Notes under the pieces: model-generated | Seen by the model: only the letters and a program-made list of their open reading frames with translations | The model's database searches: none | What the model was told of the DNA's origin: nothing | Translations under genes and position numbers: made by a program | Assembly: GCF_028747985.1 (NCBI RefSeq) | Contig: NZ_CP118108.1 | Span: forward strand, 2,547,501 to 2,611,500 | Origin: Paenibacillus urinalis | GTDB taxonomy: Bacteria > Bacillota > Bacilli > Paenibacillales > Paenibacillaceae | Direction: 5' to 3' | DNA length: 64,000 bases | Shown here: piece by piece, positions 1-9,837 of the stretch | How the letters are laid out: each line of letters starts with the position of its first letter | How positions within the stretch are numbered: position 1 is the stretch's first letter

Positions 1-204
1 AAGATCGAAAAATTCTAGTCATCTTCACGATGGTAAGAAATCTGTGGAGATGGCTATTTTTGTGCTGTTTGATGTACTTAAGCGGAAATATTGCACGTTG
101 TTAGCAGAAATGTTGACTGGATAATGAAATCCTCGTTATGTCGAATTGTATCGAATACACAAGAGAGACGAATAATAACTGTACAAAAATTCATCGAATG
201 ATTA
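1..204. other. Upstream region, possible C-terminal gene tail
   Basis: No recognisable gene. One frame on the plus strand is open from the window edge to a TAA at 122-124 (about 40 residues). It could be the end of a gene lying outside the window, but it matches no family I know and may be chance. Confidence 0.2.
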
Positions 205-233
205 TTTTCATGCGGCAAATAAAAATGTATAAT
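205..233 (+). promoter_or_regulatory. Putative sigma-A promoter of the amino-acid transporter
   Basis: The -35-like TTTTCA (205-210) is separated by 17 bp from a perfect TATAAT (228-233). It lies about 90 bp upstream of the receptor-permease gene, leaving an untranslated leader of roughly 80 nt in which I see no clear attenuator. Confidence 0.5.
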
Positions 234-320
234 AATCGTTACGTCTGTTAAAAAGGAGTACGAGCTCCTTCCGTAAATCAGGTGTAACTATGAAAAAGAA
301 GACCGTCAAGAGGAGGACAT

Positions 321-1772
321 ATGAAAACAACAAAGGTCTCATTTTTTATTCTGTCGCTGGTGCTGCTTCTAGTAACCGGCTTGTCCGGATGGGCGGGAGG
401 TGCTACAGCACAGTCGAATTCCGGAAAAACCTATGTAATTGGAACAGACATAACATTCGCACCGTTTGAATTTCAAGATATCAACGGTGATTTTGTCGGT
501 ATCGACATAGATCTGTTAGATGCAATTGCGAAGGATCAGAATTTTCAGTACGAAATTAAACCGCTAGGGTTTAATGCGGCAGTACAAGCGCTGGAGTCGA
601 ATCAAGTCGACGGCGTTATTGCCGGTATGAGTATTACAGACGAAAGAAAACAGAAATTTGATTTTTCAGAGTCTTATTTTGAATCCGGGGTTGTTATGGG
701 TGTCGGTGCTAATAACGATACCATTCAGAGCTATGAAGACCTGGAAGGTCATAAAGTAGCCGTCAAGACGGGTACTGAAGGATACAGCTTCGCTGAGTCT
801 ATTTCGGAACAGTACGGATTCACCATTGTGCCATTTGATGATTCCTCACAAATGTATGATGATGTGAAGACGGGCAATTCAGTGGCTACTTTTGAAGACT
901 ATCCGGTCCTGGCTTACGGAGTAACTCAAAATAATGGACTGAAGATCGTAACGGATAAGGAAGAAGGCGGTTCCTACGGATTTGCGGTTAGCAAAGGGCA
1001 GAACCAAGAGCTGCTGCAAAAGTTTAACGCTGGACTCACAAACCTTAAAGCGAGCGGAGAGTATGATCAGATTCTCGAGAAGTATTTGGGAGACGGTGAA
1101 GGGGTACCTGCTCCAACCATAAGTCGCGGCGAACTGATGTTACAGTCGATTCCACCGCTATTGAAGGGTCTTGGACAAACACTGATTTATACGATAGTAT
1201 CCTTGTTCTTTGCCTTTATTCTGGGTTTGATCTTCGGACTTATGAAGGTTGGACAAAACAAGGTCCTGCGCTTCATCGCAACTGTGTTCGTTGATTTATT
1301 CCGTGGTATACCACTTATCGTACTCGCATTCTTTATTTACTTTGGTATTCCACAGGCGTTTGGCTTTACGATGCCGCTGTACCTGGCTGCCATTCTGACA
1401 CTCAGCTTGAATGCAGGTGCTTATGTAACAGAAATCATCCGCGGCGGGATTCAATCCATTGATCAAGGTCAGATGGAAGCGGCGCGTTCGCTTGGACTGC
1501 CTTATCGCACATCGATGATGAAGATTGTCATTCCACAGGCGATCCGTGTGATGATTCCTTCATTTATTAACCAGCTGGTTATTACACTTAAGGATACGTC
1601 GATCCTATCTGCGATCGGACTGGTCGAGCTGACTCAATCCGGTAAGATTATTATCGCGAGAACGTTCGCATCCTTTGATATCTGGCTGATGGTTGCTATC
1701 ATGTATCTGATTGTCATCACTATTCTAACTAAAATTGCTAGCTCGCTGGAGGTGAAACGTAGTCGTGGGTAA
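321..1772 (+). CDS. Amino-acid ABC transporter receptor-permease fusion (GlnH-GlnP type)
   Basis: A single 483-residue chain joins a periplasmic-type binding protein to a membrane permease. Residues 1-30 form a signal/anchor segment. Residues about 37-260 are a family 3 solute-binding domain ([23 protein letters not shown]). From about 275 to the end is a HisM/GlnP permease with several membrane helices and the EAA loop ([10 protein letters not shown]). Such fusions are known for the glutamine importer GlnPQ of lactococci. The next gene overlaps by 8 nt and supplies the ATPase. The start has AGAGGAGG a few bases upstream. The substrate is probably glutamine or another polar amino acid; the sequence alone does not decide. 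Confidence 0.9.
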   Translation: MKTTKVSFFILSLVLLLVTGLSGWAGGATAQSNSGKTYVIGTDITFAPFEFQDINGDFVGIDIDLLDAIAKDQNFQYEIKPLGFNAAVQALESNQVDGVIAGMSITDERKQKFDFSESYFESGVVMGVGANNDTIQSYEDLEGHKVAVKTGTEGYSFAESISEQYGFTIVPFDDSSQMYDDVKTGNSVATFEDYPVLAYGVTQNNGLKIVTDKEEGGSYGFAVSKGQNQELLQKFNAGLTNLKASGEYDQILEKYLGDGEGVPAPTISRGELMLQSIPPLLKGLGQTLIYTIVSLFFAFILGLIFGLMKVGQNKVLRFIATVFVDLFRGIPLIVLAFFIYFGIPQAFGFTMPLYLAAILTLSLNAGAYVTEIIRGGIQSIDQGQMEAARSLGLPYRTSMMKIVIPQAIRVMIPSFINQLVITLKDTSILSAIGLVELTQSGKIIIARTFASFDIWLMVAIMYLIVITILTKIASSLEVKRSRG

Positions 1773-2493
1773 AGTTCGTGTTGAAGGCTTGAAGAAGAGC
1801 TATGGCTCAAATGAAGTACTTAAGAACATTGATATGTCTGTCAACGAGGGTGAAGTGGTGTGCGTCATTGGTCCTTCCGGATCCGGAAAGAGTACGCTCT
1901 TACGCTGCATCAACAAGCTCGAAGAAATTACGGCTGGACATGTTATTGTGGATGATCAGGATCTAAGTGATCCCAAAACAGACATAAACAAAGCTCGAGA
2001 AAACATTGGGATGGTGTTCCAGCACTTTAATCTGTTTCCGCATTTTAATGTATTGAAGAACATCATGTTTGCTCCGATGGAGCTCGGTAAAATGAATGAG
2101 CAGCAAGCACGTGAGACGGCTACGCGGTTACTGCAGCGTGTCGGTCTATCCGATAAAGCCGGTGCTTATCCTTCCGAATTATCGGGTGGTCAGAAGCAGC
2201 GTGTAGCGATTGCCCGTGCACTCGCGATGAATCCGGATGTCATGCTGTTTGATGAACCGACTTCGGCGCTTGACCCTGAGATGGTGGGTGAAGTACTTGG
2301 CGTTATGAAGGACCTTGCGCGTGAAGGCATGACGATGATGATCGTGACGCATGAGATGGGATTCGCACGTGAGGTTGCGGACCGGGTCATCTTCATGGAT
2401 GGCGGTTATATTATTGAAGAGGGTACACCAGAGGAAGTATTCGGTAAACCGAAGCATGAGCGTACGATCAGCTTCCTGCAGAAAGTGCTCTAA
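1765..2493 (+). CDS. glnQ: Polar amino-acid ABC transporter ATPase (GlnQ type)
   Basis: A 242-residue ATPase of the PAAT family. Visible motifs are Walker [10 protein letters not shown] (about 35-43), the Q-loop [11 protein letters not shown], signature LSGGQKQR (about 138) and Walker B VMLFDEP followed by the H-loop VTHEM. It starts at a GTG overlapping the end of the fusion permease by 8 nt, with GGAGGTG at the right distance inside that gene, so the two are translationally coupled. It should energise uptake by the fused receptor-permease. A strong hairpin follows the stop. Confidence 0.92.
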   Translation: MGKVRVEGLKKSYGSNEVLKNIDMSVNEGEVVCVIGPSGSGKSTLLRCINKLEEITAGHVIVDDQDLSDPKTDINKARENIGMVFQHFNLFPHFNVLKNIMFAPMELGKMNEQQARETATRLLQRVGLSDKAGAYPSELSGGQKQRVAIARALAMNPDVMLFDEPTSALDPEMVGEVLGVMKDLAREGMTMMIVTHEMGFAREVADRVIFMDGGYIIEEGTPEEVFGKPKHERTISFLQKVL

Positions 2494-2512
2494 TTCATCA
2501 TTAAACAATAAC

Positions 2513-2563
2513 AAGAACCTTCGAGGCTTGGCGGCAGTGCCGCAGGAACTCGGAGGTTCTTTT
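2513..2563 (+). terminator. Rho-independent terminator after glnQ
   Basis: A long stem pairs AAGAACCTTCGAG with CTCGGAGGTTCTT, with an inner GGCGGC/GCCGC hairpin and a T-run. It closes the two-gene transporter operon. Confidence 0.8.
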
Positions 2564-2717
2564 ATATTATCAGCGTATAATCTGGATCACGAATACCTTA
2601 ATAAGAGGAAGCCGTGTATAATAAAACAAGCATGCTTGGACAGTGTAACTGTTCACAGCTGCCGAAGTGTAACACGTCTGAGGAACATACCACAGAGTGA
2701 AGAAAGGACTATTCATC

Positions 2718-3902
2718 ATGACAAAGAAGCTTTACTACGACTCCGCTTATATGACCCAATGGGAGACCCGGATTATAGATGCATGGCAGCAAGACGACAG
2801 CTGTTACGTTCAGCTCGAAGAAACGGCTTTTTATCCTCATGGGGGAGGACAGCCTTGTGACATCGGGACGATTCAAGGGATTCCGGTACTGGATGTTACT
2901 GCCGATGGAGATCAGATCGTACATAAGGTTCAATCTTTGCCTGAATCGAGTGAGGTCAGCTGCAGGATTGATTGGGACGTCCGGTTCGATCATATGCAGC
3001 AGCACAGCGCACAGCATCTGCTGTCTGCTGTCTGCCTTGAGCTCTATAAATGCCCGACACTCAGCTTCCATCTGGGAGTTGATTACTGCACAATTGATGT
3101 CGAATCAGCTGAGCTGAGCAGAGACCAAATAAATGCGGTGGAACAGGAAGCGAACCGCCATATATATTTGAATCATCCGATTCTTAGCTATTGGGTGACC
3201 GAAGAAGAAGCTGCTGGAATCAAGCTGGTCAAGCAGCCTACTGTGAAGGAGAACATCCGCATCGTGGAGATGAAGGATGTGGAATACAATGCCTGCGGAG
3301 GCACCCATGTATCCTCGACCGGTGAGATCGGAATAATCAAGCTGCTCAAGACTGAGAAGCAGAAAGGGAATACCCGAATTTATTTTACAGCCGGCTATCG
3401 AGCACTGAAGGAATTTAACTTGTATGGGCAGATCATCAGCACGTTATCCTCTCGATTCAAAGCGGGTAAGGAAGAGCTAGTAGAACGGCTAATGAATTTG
3501 GAGAAAGAACAAAAACAGCTTCAAACGGAACTGGCTGCACTTAGAGCTCAAAATGATGAGTATCTTGCGCATCAAATGATTAGTGATGCCACTGAGGTTT
3601 TGATCAGTCATACCTTCGAGGACAAGACACTTAAGGATCTGCAAGGGTTAGCAAATAAATTAACCTCAATTACGAGCAAACCGGTACTGCTTGCCACAGC
3701 TGCCGAGAATAAAGTGGTTCTTTCTCAGAATAAAGAAGCTGCTCCGTCTTGCGGGAAGTTTTTTAAGGAGCATTTGGCTGAATTTAAGGGGAAAGGCGGA
3801 GGCAGCGATGTAATGGCTCAGGCGGGCTTTGATAGCTGGGAAGATGCTGCTGCATTTTTTGAATTTACATCTCAATATCTAATAGATCAGAAAGAGCTCT
3901 GA
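2718..3902 (+). CDS. Alanyl-tRNA editing protein, long AlaX form with DHHA1
   Basis: A free-standing editing factor of 394 residues that hydrolyses tRNA(Ala) mischarged with serine or glycine. The N-terminal part resembles the editing domain of alanyl-tRNA synthetase, with the zinc motifs HSAQH (about residue 96) and CGGTH (about 193). A predicted coiled coil (about 235-275) leads to a DHHA1 domain ending in the typical GGGSDVMAQAGF. An earlier in-frame GTG exists at 2697, but AAAGGA lies 9 nt before the ATG at 2718. The gene is monocistronic between two terminators or gaps; a TATAAT at 2617-2622 may be its -10. Confidence 0.9.
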   Translation: MTKKLYYDSAYMTQWETRIIDAWQQDDSCYVQLEETAFYPHGGGQPCDIGTIQGIPVLDVTADGDQIVHKVQSLPESSEVSCRIDWDVRFDHMQQHSAQHLLSAVCLELYKCPTLSFHLGVDYCTIDVESAELSRDQINAVEQEANRHIYLNHPILSYWVTEEEAAGIKLVKQPTVKENIRIVEMKDVEYNACGGTHVSSTGEIGIIKLLKTEKQKGNTRIYFTAGYRALKEFNLYGQIISTLSSRFKAGKEELVERLMNLEKEQKQLQTELAALRAQNDEYLAHQMISDATEVLISHTFEDKTLKDLQGLANKLTSITSKPVLLATAAENKVVLSQNKEAAPSCGKFFKEHLAEFKGKGGGSDVMAQAGFDSWEDAAAFFEFTSQYLIDQKEL

Positions 3903-3966
3903 GGCTGTATCCACATTCTATTTCCCTTATATTAGGTTCACAAGAATGTACTAAGGAGGAGAAAAT

Positions 3967-4854
3967 ATGAGTCTTCAACAAGGTGCTCGACAAAAGCTGG
4001 AACAATTGATCGAAGAGTATGATTTCACTCATGCGGCTGAATATGTAATTGAACATACACGGCAAGGGGTAAGGTTGAAGAAGTCGAAGAAAGAGGATTA
4101 TACTCATCCTTGCGTGTCAAGAGTTGGCGGAGATCCTGATCTGCCGTCATCTATTGTCTGGCCTCAGGCAAGCAGTGGTACGCCTATGACATTTCTTGCC
4201 CAGCTGAATTTGGATGAGATACATAAGAATGATGAATCATTCTTGCTGCCATCTAGCGGCATGCTCTATTTTTTTGTAGGTATTGATGAACCTGCCTTCA
4301 ACATTGAACACCAAGTATTATTTGTGCAGAGGGATGAACTAGATGGGGCGGCAAGACGTAAATCTCCCAATATAACTACTTTGGAAGGGAAGTTTACTGG
4401 CTATCAGCTGGAAGCCAGATCTTCACTTGAGCCTCCAAATTATGCATACGTGGATTATGATGTGATAGAGGACGAGGAACACGATTATGGAGAGTATGAG
4501 GACCTGAGTTTCGCGATTAGAGACAGACATCGTGAAGATGTTGTTCAAATATTTGGTTATCCAGAGGGACAGCATGATGATGCAGAATATGAAGCAGCCT
4601 TAATGCTGTTGACCGGTGAGCAGTACAAATACAGTACCGAAGAAGCGCTCAAGAGGATCTCTGAGAAGCTTGCAGGCGGGGAGACGGCAGCTATGCAAGA
4701 AATTCAGGATACGCTTATGCTGCTTGAGATCGATTCTGATGATGATATCGGATTTTTATGGTGGGATGCAGGAGTATTACAATTCTTTATTCGTAAGGAA
4801 GATTTACTCTCTGGCCGGTTTGATCGAACCTATTGTTCTCTATATTCCAGCTGA
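3967..4854 (+). CDS. YwqG-like DUF1963 protein
   Basis: A 295-residue cytosolic protein of the DUF1963/YwqG family. The typical features are SRVGGDPDLP near residue 50, MTFLAQLNLDEI near 78, GMLYFFVG near 98 and a C-terminal DIGFLWWDAGVLQFFI. Function is unknown in the family. An acidic low-complexity stretch (EDEEHDYGEYED) lies in the middle. The start is supported by AAGGAGGAG 8 nt upstream. Confidence 0.85.
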   Translation: MSLQQGARQKLEQLIEEYDFTHAAEYVIEHTRQGVRLKKSKKEDYTHPCVSRVGGDPDLPSSIVWPQASSGTPMTFLAQLNLDEIHKNDESFLLPSSGMLYFFVGIDEPAFNIEHQVLFVQRDELDGAARRKSPNITTLEGKFTGYQLEARSSLEPPNYAYVDYDVIEDEEHDYGEYEDLSFAIRDRHREDVVQIFGYPEGQHDDAEYEAALMLLTGEQYKYSTEEALKRISEKLAGGETAAMQEIQDTLMLLEIDSDDDIGFLWWDAGVLQFFIRKEDLLSGRFDRTYCSLYSS

Positions 4855-4862
4855 AGCATACG

Positions 4863-4897
4863 AGGGGCCGCGATTCTGCGGCTCCTTTTCTTTTTTT
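4863..4897 (+). terminator. Terminator after the DUF1963 gene
   Basis: A GC-rich hairpin (GGGCCGC, loop, GCGGCTCC) followed by T-rich sequence. It separates this gene from the metallophore promoter. Confidence 0.7.
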
Positions 4898-4933
4898 AAT
4901 TTCTGGATGAAATTGACTTGGACAAAAAAAGAA

Positions 4934-4962
4934 TTGACAGTATTTAGTGTTAATCATATAAT
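4934..4962 (+). promoter_or_regulatory. Consensus sigma-A promoter of cntKLM
   Basis: TTGACA (4934-4939), a 17-bp spacer and TATAAT (4957-4962): a perfect consensus promoter. Transcription should begin near 4969, so the zinc operator at 4980-4998 lies just downstream of the start site, a classic blocking position. Confidence 0.85.
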
Positions 4963-4979
4963 CAACACAACCCAAAGTT

Positions 4980-4998
4980 AATCGTAATATTTACAATT
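4980..4998 (+). promoter_or_regulatory. Zur box upstream of cntK
   Basis: AATCGTAATATTTACAATT is a 9-1-9 near-palindrome that differs at only two positions from the Bacillus Zur consensus half-sites AATCGTAAT and ATTACGATT. It sits between the consensus promoter and the cntK start. In Staphylococcus aureus the equivalent operon is repressed by Zur and Fur; I see no convincing Fur box here. Confidence 0.8.
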
Positions 4999-5016
4999 AA
5001 AGAGAGGGAAGTGTGG

Positions 5017-5844
5017 ATGCGGCAGGAGATCGAATTTGTGAAATGTAATCCGACACAGAATATGACCGTACTTGTTCAAACGGATCATGGAAATCGGAAC
5101 TATGAGTCCATTGCCACTCAGATTATGTCCTATGATAGTATTCATGCGGAGCAGGTAGGATTCATTGAACAGCCGACAGGCAGTGCTGCGGCATATTTAC
5201 ATATGGCTGGAGGTGAATTTTGCGGAAATGCATGCATGTCTCTGGCCGCCTATATCGTATCCAAGAAGGGTATCGGACGTTATGAGGAAGACAAGATTAC
5301 TATTGAGTCCTCTGGGACTGATCAATTAATTGACTGTCTGGTTGTGAGTCATGGTGATCACTATACCTGTGAGCTGAATATGCCTGTACCGTATGAGATC
5401 GAACCGAAGATGATACATATGGAAGGACATGATTATCCCTGTTTCTTATTACGTTACGAGGAATCCATTCATCTCATTATGGAAATAGACGAGATCTCCG
5501 AAAGTATTCGAAATTCGGCTCAAATGACAGCACAACTCATGGGACTGGCTGGTCATCATAAGCTTATAGGCATTCTGTTGTATGAACCAGAAAATTATAG
5601 GATGACACCGCTCATTCATGTTCCCAAGCTTGGCAGCATGATATGGGAAAGAGGCTGTGGCTCGGGTACGGCATCCATAGGAGCTTATCTGGCATGGAGA
5701 AACAATACAAATGTCGATATAGAAGTCATTCAGCCCGGCGGACTTATAAAGGTTCATGCTACATATAACAATCGATTGACGAGCGTTAATATTAAGGGCA
5801 ATGTCGAAATTGTGGCTGAAGGGAGAGCTTATATCGATGGCTAG
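5017..5844 (+). CDS. cntK: Histidine racemase CntK (DapF-like)
   Basis: A 275-residue member of the diaminopimelate epimerase fold. Two catalytic cysteines are visible: Cys69 in GGEFCGNACMS and Cys214 in ERGCGSGTAS. In the metallophore pathway CntK supplies D-histidine for CntL. A GTG lies 6 nt upstream, but the GAGGG ribosome site fits the ATG at 5017 better. First gene of the biosynthetic unit; it overlaps cntL by 8 nt. Housekeeping DapF is excluded by the surrounding cnt genes and by sequence divergence. Confidence 0.9.
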   Translation: MRQEIEFVKCNPTQNMTVLVQTDHGNRNYESIATQIMSYDSIHAEQVGFIEQPTGSAAAYLHMAGGEFCGNACMSLAAYIVSKKGIGRYEEDKITIESSGTDQLIDCLVVSHGDHYTCELNMPVPYEIEPKMIHMEGHDYPCFLLRYEESIHLIMEIDEISESIRNSAQMTAQLMGLAGHHKLIGILLYEPENYRMTPLIHVPKLGSMIWERGCGSGTASIGAYLAWRNNTNVDIEVIQPGGLIKVHATYNNRLTSVNIKGNVEIVAEGRAYIDG

Positions 5845-6646
5845 GACGATTACAATCGATTCACACGATTTTACCCACAGCTTAGAAGCATTCCTGAAAC
5901 GGTTTGAAGCAATGTCTCACCAATATAATTCGACGACTCACCATTCACATGACCTAGAGTTATTGACCGATGAATATGCGGCATTCATTACGAACCAGGC
6001 AAACCGAAATTTATGGGATGAGCTGGCGTCCGAAGAATTGGGGGCTGAGCTGGTATGGAACCTTAGAAGAGAATCGGCCTTTTGTGTCGCAATCATGGAG
6101 AAATACCGGGCACTGAAGCTGCTTAGCGGCTCTTCGGATCAGTCTGATTATTTCAAAAATATTGAATCCTGCATCGAGCAGGAATTTGGAAGTTTTCAAG
6201 TGTCCTCCGATTCCAAGGTGTTATTAGTTGGTTCCGGTTCGTTCCCGATGACGCCTCTGCTCATTGCCAAGAGAACAGGTGCGCGGGTTGTAGGCGTAGA
6301 TATTGATGCTGAAGCGATTCATTTAGGTCGTTCTGTCCTCAACGTTCTTGGACCGGAGTATGATATCTGTCTTACACAGACACCACCAGAGAAGCTTGAA
6401 GGGATAAACGAATTTACCCATATCATCTTCAGTTCTACGGTAGAAGACAAATTCAATATCATGGATCGATTGCATGCACTGACGAGTGACCAAGTGGTGG
6501 TGGCGATGAGGTATGGCAATGGACTGAAGTCCTTGTTTAACTTCCCTCTCCAGGAAGTGGACACGTTAAAGTGGAGACTTGAGGAGCACGTACTGCGCCA
6601 CGATCAGGTATTTGATATTGCTCTGTATAAGAAGAACAACTCTTAG
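5837..6646 (+). CDS. cntL: Nicotianamine synthase-like aminobutyryl transferase CntL
   Basis: A 269-residue homologue of staphylopine CntL and nicotianamine synthase. It carries a class I methyltransferase-like fold with a glycine-rich loop (LLVGSGSFPMTPLL, about residue 131) and an acidic strand end (VVGVDID). The enzyme moves the aminobutyrate part of S-adenosylmethionine onto histidine. The ATG overlaps the end of cntK, with AAGGGAGAG about 10 nt upstream; an upstream in-frame ATG lacks a ribosome site. Confidence 0.9.
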   Translation: MARTITIDSHDFTHSLEAFLKRFEAMSHQYNSTTHHSHDLELLTDEYAAFITNQANRNLWDELASEELGAELVWNLRRESAFCVAIMEKYRALKLLSGSSDQSDYFKNIESCIEQEFGSFQVSSDSKVLLVGSGSFPMTPLLIAKRTGARVVGVDIDAEAIHLGRSVLNVLGPEYDICLTQTPPEKLEGINEFTHIIFSSTVEDKFNIMDRLHALTSDQVVVAMRYGNGLKSLFNFPLQEVDTLKWRLEEHVLRHDQVFDIALYKKNNS

Positions 6647-6662
6647 GAGTTAGGGAGGTTGT

Positions 6663-7970
6663 ATGAGCGATTTTAATCGAGTTCTAATCTGCGGTACAGG
6701 TCCGGTATCGATTCAAATGGCCGTATTTATGAAGAAGCAGTGGAACAGCCGCATCGGAATTGCAGGCAGGATCTCTGCGCGATCAGAGCATTTTTATAAT
6801 GCCTTAAGCAGTTACCATCAATTCGTTCGGGCCGATGTTCAAAATGAACTGCATCAAGTGATGGAAGGCGAGATTAAGGTTGATGAGTTGTTCCAGAGCT
6901 ATGAAACAGTAACCGGTATGTGGGATACGATTGTACTAACCGTGACGGCCGATGCATATGGACAAGTGCTTCAGAGGCTGGACGCGGAGCTCCTTCGACA
7001 TGTAAGCTGCATCCTGCTTATGTCACCGACACTGGGGTCAGGCAGCCTGGTTCAGAGTTATATGACAGCCATGAATCCAGCAGCTGAGATGATCAGCTTC
7101 TCAACCTATCTGGGGGACACACGATGGGTAGATTCAACTCCGTCCAATCAAGTACTGACCACGGCAGTGAAGAAGAAGCTGTATGTCGGATCTACGATTC
7201 CTGCTTCTGATCGTGTGAGCAGCTTATGCGAGCATTTTGCGAGGTCTGGCGTCCAGCTTAAGCGAATGGAATCACCAATCGCCGCGGAGAGCAGAAACAT
7301 ATCCTTGTATGTGCACCCTCCATTATTCATGAATAATTTTTCATTACATCGAATCTTTGGGAAATCGGATATACCGGCTTACGTATATAAGCTGTTTCCT
7401 GAAGGACCTATTACATCCACTTTGATTCAAGAGATGCTGTCCCAATGGAAAGAGATCATGAATATATTGTCCTCTCTCCAGGTGGAACCGCTTAATCTGC
7501 TTAAGTTTATGATTGATGACAATTACCCGATTAGATCAGAGAGTCTGGCCCGCGAGGATATTGAGCATTTTCTTGAGCTGGATGACATCCATCAGCAATA
7601 TTTGCTGTATATCAGGTACACTTGTCTGCTCATTGATCCCTTCTCCAAGCCGGATAAGGATGGCAAATACTTCGATTTCTCCGCTGTTCCCATTAGAAAG
7701 ACATTCATCAACAAACAGGGGCAATGGGATATTCCGAGAATGCCGAAGGAGGATTACTATCGCCTCAAAATCATTCAGGGAATTGCCAGGCATACAAACA
7801 ATGCTTCGCCAACCATTGACCGGTTTGTTGAGAGGTATGAGAACACGATTCAAGAGATTGCCCTACAGCACCCGGAGAGAATATTGTCCAATGCTTTTGA
7901 AGTACAAACCTTCGCAGAGGATCTGAAGCAAATTTGCAGCTCCTTAAGTGCAGTAATCCTAAGATCATAG
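6663..7970 (+). CDS. cntM: Opine metallophore dehydrogenase CntM
   Basis: A 435-residue staphylopine-type dehydrogenase (DUF2338 family). The N-terminal nucleotide-binding motif is LICGTGPVSIQMA. It condenses the CntL product with an alpha-keto acid: pyruvate gives staphylopine, alpha-ketoglutarate gives bacillopaline or pseudopaline. Because CntK is present the product should contain D-histidine; the known Paenibacillus product of this type is bacillopaline. The keto-acid preference cannot be read from the sequence. AGGGAGG precedes the ATG, 16 nt after cntL. Confidence 0.9.
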   Translation: MSDFNRVLICGTGPVSIQMAVFMKKQWNSRIGIAGRISARSEHFYNALSSYHQFVRADVQNELHQVMEGEIKVDELFQSYETVTGMWDTIVLTVTADAYGQVLQRLDAELLRHVSCILLMSPTLGSGSLVQSYMTAMNPAAEMISFSTYLGDTRWVDSTPSNQVLTTAVKKKLYVGSTIPASDRVSSLCEHFARSGVQLKRMESPIAAESRNISLYVHPPLFMNNFSLHRIFGKSDIPAYVYKLFPEGPITSTLIQEMLSQWKEIMNILSSLQVEPLNLLKFMIDDNYPIRSESLAREDIEHFLELDDIHQQYLLYIRYTCLLIDPFSKPDKDGKYFDFSAVPIRKTFINKQGQWDIPRMPKEDYYRLKIIQGIARHTNNASPTIDRFVERYENTIQEIALQHPERILSNAFEVQTFAEDLKQICSSLSAVILRS

Positions 7971-8122
7971 GATAGCAATAGGCAATATGGTTTTAACTCA
8001 ATAACCGCTGTAGTATCGTCCTTAAGCATGCTTCGTATACTGAACAATTTCACTTGAATAGCACGGAAGGATTCGATTCTAAATTCAATATATACTGGTG
8101 GTTTTATGGCCATTTTCTGTTC

Positions 8123-8150
8123 TTGTTTAATCGTAAAATTTACGCATATT
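8123..8150 (+). promoter_or_regulatory. Possible promoter of cntABCDFE
   Basis: TTGTTT (8123-8128) and CATATT (8145-8150) are 16 bp apart, a weak sigma-A pair. The zinc-type palindrome fills the spacer. The -10 match is poor; a TATAAA at 8167-8172 is an alternative. Confidence 0.35.
8129..8147 (+). promoter_or_regulatory. Second Zur box, upstream of cntA
   Basis: AATCGTAAAATTTACGCAT contains the perfect inverted repeat CGTAAA-A-TTTACG and matches the Zur left half-site at 8 of 9 positions. It lies in a 226-bp gap between cntM and cntA, indicating a separately controlled transport unit. Confidence 0.7.
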
Positions 8151-8196
8151 TCATAGACATGATCAATATAAAAAGAGAAAAAGGGAGAGATCAAGC

Positions 8197-9822
8197 TTGT
8201 TCAGCAAACCTTTCAAATCCATATGCATGTTTTTATTAGCGGTGATCGTCCTATCCGGATGTTCGTCACAATCCTCATCGGGCGGGGACACGAATTCAGA
8301 GACCGTCAGCGGCAATACTCCTGCTCAGGAGCTCATCTACGCTTCAGCCAAGGACATCGGCGATATGAATCCTCATCTGTACACGGGTTCCATGCCTGCA
8401 CAGGGAATGGTATATGAATCACTCGTTGAGAACACAAAGGACGGCATTAAGCCACTGCTTGCTGAATCATGGGATATTTCCGAAGATGGCAAAACGTATA
8501 CTTTTCATCTAAGGGAAGACGTTACGTTTCATGACGGGGAGCCATTTAATGCAGAGTCAGTCAAGCTTAACATAGAAGCTGTTCAGAGAAATGCGGAGAA
8601 GCATTCCTGGATCAAGCTGTCGACACAGCTCGTTAGCTGCAATGTAATTGATGAATTTACGGTTGAATTTGTGCTTAGTGAGCCGTATTATCCGGCTCTG
8701 ATTGAATTATCCATGACCAGACCTTTTGTCTTCATTTCCCCGAAGGATTTTATTAATGGAGAGACCAAGGACGGGGTATCCGGCTATCATGGAACAGGCC
8801 CTTATGCTCTAACGGAACACAAAAAGGAAGAGTATGCCGTATTCACAGCCAATGAAGAGTACTGGGGAGAGGTGCCCCAGGTTAAGAAAATTACCTCGAA
8901 AGTGCTGCCGGCAGGAGAGACGACTTACCTTGCCATGCTTAAGGGAGAAGTCAACTTCGCCTTCACGGATGACCGGGGAGCCGACAGCATGGATGTTGAA
9001 GCGATGAATCAATTAGTGGATACCGGTGACTATCAGCTGGTACGCAGTGAACCGGTTAATACGAAGATGATCGTAGCTAACAGCAGCAAAAAAGAAAGTC
9101 CGGCAAGCGAAACGGCTGTGCGGGAAGCAATCTGGTACGCCATTGATCGGGAGACCATTGCCAGAGATATTTTCAATGGGACAGAGTCACCTGCCAGCAC
9201 CTTGTTCTCCTCCAATGTGGAATATGCGGACGTGGAGCTGAAGGAACGCGGCTATGATCAGGCCAAGGCTAATGAAATTTTGGAAGGCGCAGGCTGGAAG
9301 CTGAATGACAGCGGTGTGAGAACGAAGAACGGAAAACCGCTGTCCATAAGTCTGTATTATGATGTGAATTCATCCACTCAGAAAATACAGGCTGAATTCA
9401 TACAGAGCACGCTGGCGGAGATCGGTATTCAGCTGAAGATTATAGTTGAAGAATCGACTTCCGTTGCGAGCCGAAGAGGATCGGGTGATTATGAGCTGCT
9501 ATTTAATCAAACCTGGGGGCTTGCTTATGATCCGCAGAGCACCGTTTCAGCCTTTACTTCCGATGCATCGTACTTATATACAACACAAGGCCTTGCACAA
9601 GCCGATGAGCTCTATTCAAATATCAACGAGGTCATGATTACAACCGACGAGGAAGCACGCAAATCATTGTACGCGGATATCCTGACCGTCGTTCATGATG
9701 AAGCGGTGTTCATACCGATTTCTAATGGTAGTGTGACCGTCGTCGCTCCGTCCGATTTAACCGGAATTTCCTTTAAACAATCGCAGTTTGAGCTGCCTTT
9801 CGATCAGATGCATTTCGAGTAA
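8197..9822 (+). CDS. cntA: Metallophore-binding lipoprotein CntA
   Basis: A 541-residue family 5 (nickel/peptide) solute-binding protein. The lipobox LSGC places the lipidated cysteine at residue 22, so it is anchored outside the membrane. Typical SBP_bac_5 motifs follow: LAESWDISEDGKTYTFHLRE and VTFHDGEPFNAESVK. It should capture metal-loaded metallophore for CntBC. The start is TTG, chosen for AAGGGAGAG upstream and the signal peptide length. Confidence 0.9.
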   Translation: MFSKPFKSICMFLLAVIVLSGCSSQSSSGGDTNSETVSGNTPAQELIYASAKDIGDMNPHLYTGSMPAQGMVYESLVENTKDGIKPLLAESWDISEDGKTYTFHLREDVTFHDGEPFNAESVKLNIEAVQRNAEKHSWIKLSTQLVSCNVIDEFTVEFVLSEPYYPALIELSMTRPFVFISPKDFINGETKDGVSGYHGTGPYALTEHKKEEYAVFTANEEYWGEVPQVKKITSKVLPAGETTYLAMLKGEVNFAFTDDRGADSMDVEAMNQLVDTGDYQLVRSEPVNTKMIVANSSKKESPASETAVREAIWYAIDRETIARDIFNGTESPASTLFSSNVEYADVELKERGYDQAKANEILEGAGWKLNDSGVRTKNGKPLSISLYYDVNSSTQKIQAEFIQSTLAEIGIQLKIIVEESTSVASRRGSGDYELLFNQTWGLAYDPQSTVSAFTSDASYLYTTQGLAQADELYSNINEVMITTDEEARKSLYADILTVVHDEAVFIPISNGSVTVVAPSDLTGISFKQSQFELPFDQMHFE

Positions 9823-9837
9823 GGAAGGAGAACGCAA

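Noticed and set aside
2351..2860. 169-residue frame across the glnQ terminator
   Set aside because: It crosses a strong terminator and overlaps glnQ and alaX in other frames; a shadow frame.
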